NCBI GenBank assembly: GCA_019308145.1
Contig: JAFDIG010000065.1
Span: forward strand, 1 to 9,323
Source of the DNA: Deltaproteobacteria bacterium
Lineage (GTDB): Bacteria > Desulfobacterota > JAFDIG01
Length of the DNA stretch: 9,323 bases
Direction: 5' to 3'
Every line of letters starts with the position of its first letter. The stretch's first letter is position 1. Below are positions 5,488 to 9,323 of the stretch, in pieces. The notes under the pieces were generated by a model. It did no database searches. It worked only from the letters and a program-made list of their open reading frames with translations, and was not told where the DNA came from. The position numbers and the translations under genes are program-made.

Positions 5488-6300
5488 CTAAATTTCTATT
5501 TTATCTGACAAATCATAACCATTTTTTATTCTATTACCATTCTCATCAACAAGAACCCCATTTTCAAAGCTTATTTTATTTTTTGATAATATTTCAATAG
5601 TAGATACAATAAGAGGGAACTCCCTTTTAAGTCCCCTTTCTCTTATAGCCATAAAAAGAGGAAGATTTTCGCCTCTTTTTTTTATACCATCTATTCCTTC
5701 TTTTTCAAGTATGGAATTTGCCTCTTCCCATAAAGGTTTTAAGTTTTCATCCATAATAGAATATGAGCAATATGTAATAACTGGTCCAGCATCAAGCTTA
5801 GGTGTTACAAGATGCATCATTACCCCTGATGACGTTGCTTTTTGCTCTATTAATTGCCAGATCACCTCTTGCCAGCTCCCCTTAGGACCACCAGGCATTG
5901 CTGGATGAAGATTTATCATTTTATATTTTTTGCACAGCTCATCTCCAACAATTAGCATATAACCTGCTAAAATAATATATTCAACATGGTATTGATTTAT
6001 TCTTTTATCAATTTCTCTATCATAAAGTATGCGCCACTTTTTTTTAAAAAAAGAATTGGTTTTGCCTTTTTCTTTTAATTTAGGCATGAATCTTTTTGAT
6101 GACAAGGTAATAATTTTTATACCAACTGAATCTACAAAATCAAGAAATTTATCACTTTCTTTATCTTCCCCTTTTTCTCTATTAGAAAAAAGATAACTAA
6201 TATCCCCTTTTATTTTTCCTTTTTTAATAGCATCCAAAACTATTTTAAGAAGTTTTATAGCTGCTTCATCTCTACCTGTTGAAAACCAGCCAAAGTTCAT
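5488..6300 (-). CDS. PurN-like formyltransferase family protein, substrate unknown
   Basis: The 270-residue product contains a formyltransferase fold (PF00551). The catalytic set is N130 and H132 in INLHPAMPGGPKGSW and D170 in VTPKLDAGPVITYC, matching the Asn-His-Asp triad of GAR and methionyl-tRNA formyltransferases that use 10-formyltetrahydrofolate. It starts MNFGWFSTGRDEAA, a form seen in a PurN-like subgroup rather than in standard PurN (about 200 residues). A Lys-rich insertion lies at 65-100, and about 90 residues follow the domain. The ATG overlaps the stop of the PfkB kinase gene as ATGA, with AAAGG at 6308-6312 spaced 7 bases, so the kinase and transferase are made together. No other purine gene is nearby, so a standard GAR transformylase role is not assured. 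Formylation of some sugar or nucleotide amine is possible but unproven. Confidence 0.8.
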   Translation of the reverse strand: MNFGWFSTGRDEAAIKLLKIVLDAIKKGKIKGDISYLFSNREKGEDKESDKFLDFVDSVGIKIITLSSKRFMPKLKEKGKTNSFFKKKWRILYDREIDKRINQYHVEYIILAGYMLIVGDELCKKYKMINLHPAMPGGPKGSWQEVIWQLIEQKATSSGVMMHLVTPKLDAGPVITYCSYSIMDENLKPLWEEANSILEKEGIDGIKKRGENLPLFMAIRERGLKREFPLIVSTIEILSKNKISFENGVLVDENGNRIKNGYDLSDKIEI

Positions 6301-7274
6301 TTCTTAACCTTTCTTTCAAAGGATTCAAGAAAATCTTTTCCTGGATAGCTTTCTCGTCCATATCCTTTTGTACTTAAAGCAGCAGCTTTTGAAGCAAAAA
6401 TCCCACAATCTTCAATATCCCATTTTTTAAGAATACCAGCAAGAAAAGCTGCATCATATACATCACCAGCGCCAGTTGTATCTTTAACATCTACATAAAA
6501 AGGATCTATGATATATCTTTTCTCTTTTGTGATGATCTGGCTTCCTTTTTTCCCTTTTTTGAGTACAATAATATCAGGACCAGATTCAAGAAGGAGGGAA
6601 ACAACATTTTGTTTGTTAGAAAAAAGGAGTTTTAATTCATAATCTGTTAAAAATATTATATTGCAAAGAGATATTAAGGGATATAATCTATCAAAGCCCT
6701 TTTTTGCATATATTTCACCTGGATCAAGTGATATTAATGATTTGTGATTTACCAATTTTGCAGCATACAGTTGAGTATGAAATGCTCTTTTACCTACAAA
6801 AGAGCTCATGTGTAAAATACGGGTTTTTTTTAGTTTATCAATATCTAAATCTTTTTTATTGAATTGGTTGTTAAGATTAGGGAATACAACAATAAAGCGA
6901 TCACCAGATTCATCTAAAAAGATAAGAGCAGCTCCACTTTTGCCATTTTTTGTTTTAACAAAACTGTTTGAACTTGATATTTGAGATAGAATTTCTTTTC
7001 CATAATTGTCTGATCCAACATTTCCAATCAAAGAAGTTTTAAAGCCCATTTTTGCTAAACAGTAAATGGTATTTGCTGCCGAGCCTCCACCACTTTTCCT
7101 TAAAAATTTGCCTTTTATTTTGGCAAAGTTTAAAATCTTTTCAAATTTAAAAGATGGCTCAAAGATTTCACCTCCTGGTTTATACTTTTTAGGCCATCTT
7201 TTCTTTAGTTCATATTTTTTTATTTTAAAGATCAAATCTATGTTTAAAGACCCTATTCCAACAGCATCATACAT
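6297..7274 (-). CDS. PfkB-family carbohydrate/nucleoside kinase
   Basis: The product is 325 residues from the ATG at 7272-7274. PfkB (ribokinase-like) features, numbered from that ATG, are GSLNID (8-13), the glycine-rich GGGSAANT (62-69), and the C-terminal signature DTTGAGD (265-271), with D271 as catalytic base and the anion hole just before it. A Lys-rich stretch of about 45 residues separates the first two motifs and is longer than in ribokinase. The family phosphorylates sugars, nucleosides or similar alcohols with ATP; the substrate cannot be read from sequence. A TTG five codons upstream (7287-7289) also opens the frame but has no ribosome site. The ATG has a weak TTGGA about 10 bases upstream and gives the typical MYDAVGIGSLNID opening. 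Its TGA overlaps the formyltransferase ATG. An 81-base gap separates it from the PhoU-like gene. Confidence 0.88.
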   Translation of the reverse strand: MYDAVGIGSLNIDLIFKIKKYELKKRWPKKYKPGGEIFEPSFKFEKILNFAKIKGKFLRKSGGGSAANTIYCLAKMGFKTSLIGNVGSDNYGKEILSQISSSNSFVKTKNGKSGAALIFLDESGDRFIVVFPNLNNQFNKKDLDIDKLKKTRILHMSSFVGKRAFHTQLYAAKLVNHKSLISLDPGEIYAKKGFDRLYPLISLCNIIFLTDYELKLLFSNKQNVVSLLLESGPDIIVLKKGKKGSQIITKEKRYIIDPFYVDVKDTTGAGDVYDAAFLAGILKKWDIEDCGIFASKAAALSTKGYGRESYPGKDFLESFERKVKK

Positions 7275-7355
7275 AAAGTTTAATTCCAACTAATTTAGCA
7301 AAAATAAAAAGAATCTTATTGGTTATTTTTCATTTAGTGAGAGGGTTTTTTTATT

Positions 7356-7976
7356 TTATTTAGTGAAATCATAAATCTCTTTTGCTATTTTTACCTCTTG
7401 AGCAAAGATTCCTTTTAACGTATCTACCAAATTGATATATAAAGAGGATGCTTTTGGCATGCAAATGCCGGTAATAAGTCTTTGCGCATGTTCAGAGGCA
7501 AACTCCTCGGCGAGATTAAAGAAGATCTTTTTCTCATTTATTATATGATCAGCTAAAACTCTATTTTTTGTAAGGATCAGATCGGCGGAATCCTTCATAA
7601 TCTTATGAGATTGAGAAAATAAGCTTTTTAGTTCAGTTATTGCTTTATCACTAAAAAGTATTCCCTCTTTTTCTTTAATCTCATATCTATTTATAATTCC
7701 ATCAATAAGATATAATATCCGTTGAAAGGCATTAAGTATATTTGGCAGAACATTTAGGTATTTTTTATCTTTATCAGCTCTCCTTATAATAGTAAATAGG
7801 TTTTCTGTTAGATCTTCCATTTTTTTCCTAACAGAGTCTGATCCTTTTTTTAACTCTTCCAGCCTTTTTATATCAACCTTTTCTAAAAAAGGGATTGTTT
7901 TTTCTAATAATTGAACCAAATCAATACTTATTTCATAATAAACTTTTTCTAAACTTTCCTTTATATTCTCTGCCAT
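7356..7976 (-). CDS. PhoU-like (DUF47-type) helical protein
   Basis: The 206-residue product is predicted to be almost all alpha-helical, with heptad-like Leu/Ile spacing and many charged residues. The C-terminal stretch SEHAQRLITGICMPKASSLY (161-180), continuing INLVDTLKGIF, resembles the last helical pair of PhoU domains as found in PhoU and behind Na/phosphate cotransporters. PhoU proteins bind metals and modulate phosphate transport, but no phosphate transporter or Pho regulator is visible here. The start is set at ATG 7974-7976, because GGAGG (7982-7986) lies 5 bases upstream. A longer frame begins at ATG 8007-8009, touching the DUF763 stop, but has no ribosome site and would swallow the GGAGG. 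The gene is separated from DUF763 by 32 bases and is likely co-transcribed. The family call is moderate, from pattern rather than a full profile. Confidence 0.72.
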   Translation of the reverse strand: MAENIKESLEKVYYEISIDLVQLLEKTIPFLEKVDIKRLEELKKGSDSVRKKMEDLTENLFTIIRRADKDKKYLNVLPNILNAFQRILYLIDGIINRYEIKEKEGILFSDKAITELKSLFSQSHKIMKDSADLILTKNRVLADHIINEKKIFFNLAEEFASEHAQRLITGICMPKASSLYINLVDTLKGIFAQEVKIAKEIYDFTK

Positions 7977-7981
7977 GAATT

Positions 7982-7986
7982 CCTCC
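7982..7986 (-). promoter_or_regulatory. GGAGG ribosome site that decides the PhoU-like start
   Basis: GGAGG lies 5 bases before the ATG at 7974-7976 and inside the N-terminal extension of the longer frame. It favours the 206-residue product (MAENIKESLEK) over the 217-residue one. Confidence 0.75.
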
Positions 7987-8008
7987 AAAATTTTATATGA
8001 GTGAAGCA

Positions 8009-9082
8009 TTATCGGTTAAACCACTTGTTTAATCGCTTAAGGCTCTCCATTTTATCAGTGTATCCTATCTTTGCTTTTGAAATAGCATTTTCTAAATAAG
8101 AAATAGTAGTATCATACGTTTTTTTGTCTACTGGATAAGGATGTCCATCCTTTCCACCATGAGCAAAGGAGTAAGTTACAGGATCTTTTTGACTTACCTT
8201 TGAATTGTAAATAATATCTGATACCAGTCCTAATGCTCTTAAGGTTTTTGCTCCTACTCCCTGTTTCCCTAAAAGCTCTTCAAAAGAGTTAGGTGAGGTC
8301 TCATAAATTTTAGTTAATATATTTTTTAGATATTTTATACCTTTAGGTGTGAGTACAACAGGATGATGAGCAGGCATATTGAGATGCACAATTTTATCAA
8401 TCTCTTTATGAGTTATTCTTGGTTCTTGTTTTGTAAAGTCTAATATATAATTTCTTGCATCTTTACTTTCTTTTGCAACAAGATTAAATATGTTTCCTTT
8501 TTGATCACAACATATTGCATGATGAGGTTCATTAACAAATTCTTCTACTTCATCACTTATCCAGTGATATCGTCTGGCATATTTTGTAATCTCATTCATT
8601 CCTTGCTGTACAACAGCCCATTTCCCTGTTGTAGTAAAGAAAAATGAATGATGATATAATTGATATCCATCTTGCATTGCTGCGCTGTCTACCTTTGCTG
8701 CCATACGGCTTGCATATATTAATTTTTCTGGCTCTACCTTTAGAAATTCTCCTTTTTCAATAATATCATCAGGGGTTTTTCTCGAAGAAGCCCCTTTTCC
8801 TCCGCCAACAAAGAAACCCCAGTCAGTACCTTCTTTTTTAAAAGCTTCTTTGATCGCGCCACACACTGTTGTTGTTATACCACTACTATGCCAATCAAAC
8901 CCAAGAACACAACCCAGAGCCTGAAACCAATTTGGATCTGAAAGTCTTAAAAGCAACTCTTCAGACCCTTGGTTATAAATAATGGCTTTTGATATGCCGC
9001 GTGCCAGCCTTACCATGCGTGAGAAAAGCCATTTAGGAGTTTTTCCACCATGAAGTGGCAACTCTGCTATCCCTGTTTTCAT
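8009..9082 (-). CDS. DUF763 family protein with helix-hairpin-helix-like segment
   Basis: The 357-residue product belongs to DUF763 (PF05559), a family of unknown function common in archaea and thermophilic or anaerobic bacteria. Conserved blocks are GIAELPLHGGKTPKWLFSRM (4-23), GFDWHSSGITTTVCGAIKEA (61-80), the glycine-rich FFVGGGKGASSRKTPDD (90-106), QDGYQLYHHSFFFT (137-150), and YSFAHGGKDGHPYPVD (304-319). Residues 267-288 (EELLGKQGVGAKTLRALGLV) look like a helix-hairpin-helix motif with a GVG hairpin, as in DNA-repair proteins, which suggests nucleic-acid binding. Many invariant His, Asp and Lys residues make an enzyme plausible. The start is taken from the family N-terminus, although no good ribosome site precedes it. 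The gene lies 52 bases after the EF-Tu-like gene and 32 before the PhoU-like start. The biological role is unknown. Confidence 0.9.
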   Translation of the reverse strand: MKTGIAELPLHGGKTPKWLFSRMVRLARGISKAIIYNQGSEELLLRLSDPNWFQALGCVLGFDWHSSGITTTVCGAIKEAFKKEGTDWGFFVGGGKGASSRKTPDDIIEKGEFLKVEPEKLIYASRMAAKVDSAAMQDGYQLYHHSFFFTTTGKWAVVQQGMNEITKYARRYHWISDEVEEFVNEPHHAICCDQKGNIFNLVAKESKDARNYILDFTKQEPRITHKEIDKIVHLNMPAHHPVVLTPKGIKYLKNILTKIYETSPNSFEELLGKQGVGAKTLRALGLVSDIIYNSKVSQKDPVTYSFAHGGKDGHPYPVDKKTYDTTISYLENAISKAKIGYTDKMESLKRLNKWFNR

Positions 9083-9087
9083 CTTTG

Positions 9088-9124
9088 AAAACTTTTGTCT
9101 TCTTACCTGATAACCTAAAGTTTT
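9088..9124. repeat. 8-bp inverted repeat in front of the DUF763 gene
   Basis: AAAACTTT (9088-9095) and AAAGTTTT (9117-9124) pair perfectly around a 21-base loop in the 52-base gap. No T-run follows on the minus strand, so it is not a terminator. The gene has no Shine-Dalgarno close to its ATG, and a fold here would bring the AGGT repeats in the loop nearer to it. That is speculative. Confidence 0.3.
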
Positions 9125-9134
9125 TTGTTATATA

Positions 9135-9323
9135 CTATTTCTCTACTTTATATACCTTATCTTTTTTCCTAACTTTTTCATGAACCTTTATTCCTACATC
9201 TTTACCAATACCAGCCTCATTCACATCTACCCTGTCAATTTGCATAGATTCCACTAATTGTTCAAAGTCGGTTGTATTTCCTTTGAAATGAAGTGTATCA
9301 CCTATTTTAATTGAATCATTTGT
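9135..9323 (-). CDS. EF-Tu domain-2-like small protein, C-terminal 62 residues
   Basis: An open frame enters from the right edge and ends with TAG at 9135-9137. The visible product includes IKIGDTLHFKGNTTDFEQLV and VESMQIDRVDVNEAGIGKDVGIKVHEKV, ending DKVYKVEK. This matches the small stand-alone 'translation elongation factor-like' proteins of about 80 residues, built from the beta-barrel that resembles EF-Tu domain 2; related domains follow U32 peptidases. The pattern GDT...KG.TTDF...V.SMQI...V..A..G..VGIKV is diagnostic of this group. The N-terminal part, about 20 residues judging by the family, lies outside the window. No GTPase domain can be present in this segment, so it is not EF-Tu itself. 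Role unknown; it is probably upstream in the same transcript as DUF763. Confidence 0.85.
   Translation of the reverse strand, partial: TNDSIKIGDTLHFKGNTTDFEQLVESMQIDRVDVNEAGIGKDVGIKVHEKVRKKDKVYKVEK

Noticed and set aside
7332..7366. Direct repeat ATTTAGTGA at 7332-7340 and 7358-7366
   Set aside because: Short and AT-rich, with one copy inside the end of the PhoU-like gene; most likely chance.
1..9323. CRISPR array, tRNA, rRNA, prophage or defence island
   Set aside because: No regular repeat-spacer pattern, no cloverleaf or rRNA signature, and no integrase, phage or restriction genes were seen.

Overview
This 9.3 kb window is AT-rich and tightly packed. Every supportable gene lies on the minus strand, so transcription runs from high to low coordinates. 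It looks like an anaerobic bacterium: there are strong AAGGAGG-type ribosome binding sites, a near-consensus sigma-70 promoter, and genes of the siroheme-dependent (Ahb) heme pathway. That pathway is typical of sulfate or metal reducers and related deep-branching anaerobic bacteria, and also occurs in archaea. The promoter and ribosome-site style favours a bacterium. I cannot name the species.

Right part (9323 to about 4409). The window enters in the last 62 codons of a small EF-Tu domain-2-like protein. Next come a DUF763 protein with a helix-hairpin-helix-like segment, and a PhoU-like helical protein whose start I move to an ATG with a clear GGAGG. A PfkB-family kinase and a PurN-like formyltransferase follow, joined by an ATGA overlap. 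Then come a membrane-anchored rhodanese and a DoxX/MauE-like membrane protein, one base apart. These pairs suggest co-translated units. No convincing promoter or terminator was found among them.

Middle (3493-4408). A 916-base gene-free stretch holds several palindromes. One is a 178-base MITE-like segment bounded by a perfect 12-base inverted repeat with a GC-richer core. A second palindrome resembles the scattered CCCTT/AAGGG intergenic repeats of many bacterial genomes. The right-hand edge of the small zinc-ribbon gene has its own candidate promoter, a perfect 8+8 inverted repeat across it, and a leader hairpin.

Left part (3492 to 1). First is a 73-residue Gly/Arg-rich protein ending in a zinc ribbon. 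A good promoter (TTGACT, 17 bases, TATAAG) then precedes five close genes: a NifX/NifB-type cluster-binding protein, an FmdB-type zinc ribbon with an unusual Cys-rich tail, ahbC, hemB and the start of ahbD. HemB makes porphobilinogen early in tetrapyrrole synthesis. AhbC and AhbD are the two radical SAM enzymes that turn didecarboxysiroheme into iron-coproporphyrin III and then heme. Placing metallocluster-handling small proteins at the head of this operon is the most notable arrangement. The PfkB/formyltransferase pair and the DUF763/PhoU-like pair are the least understood units.
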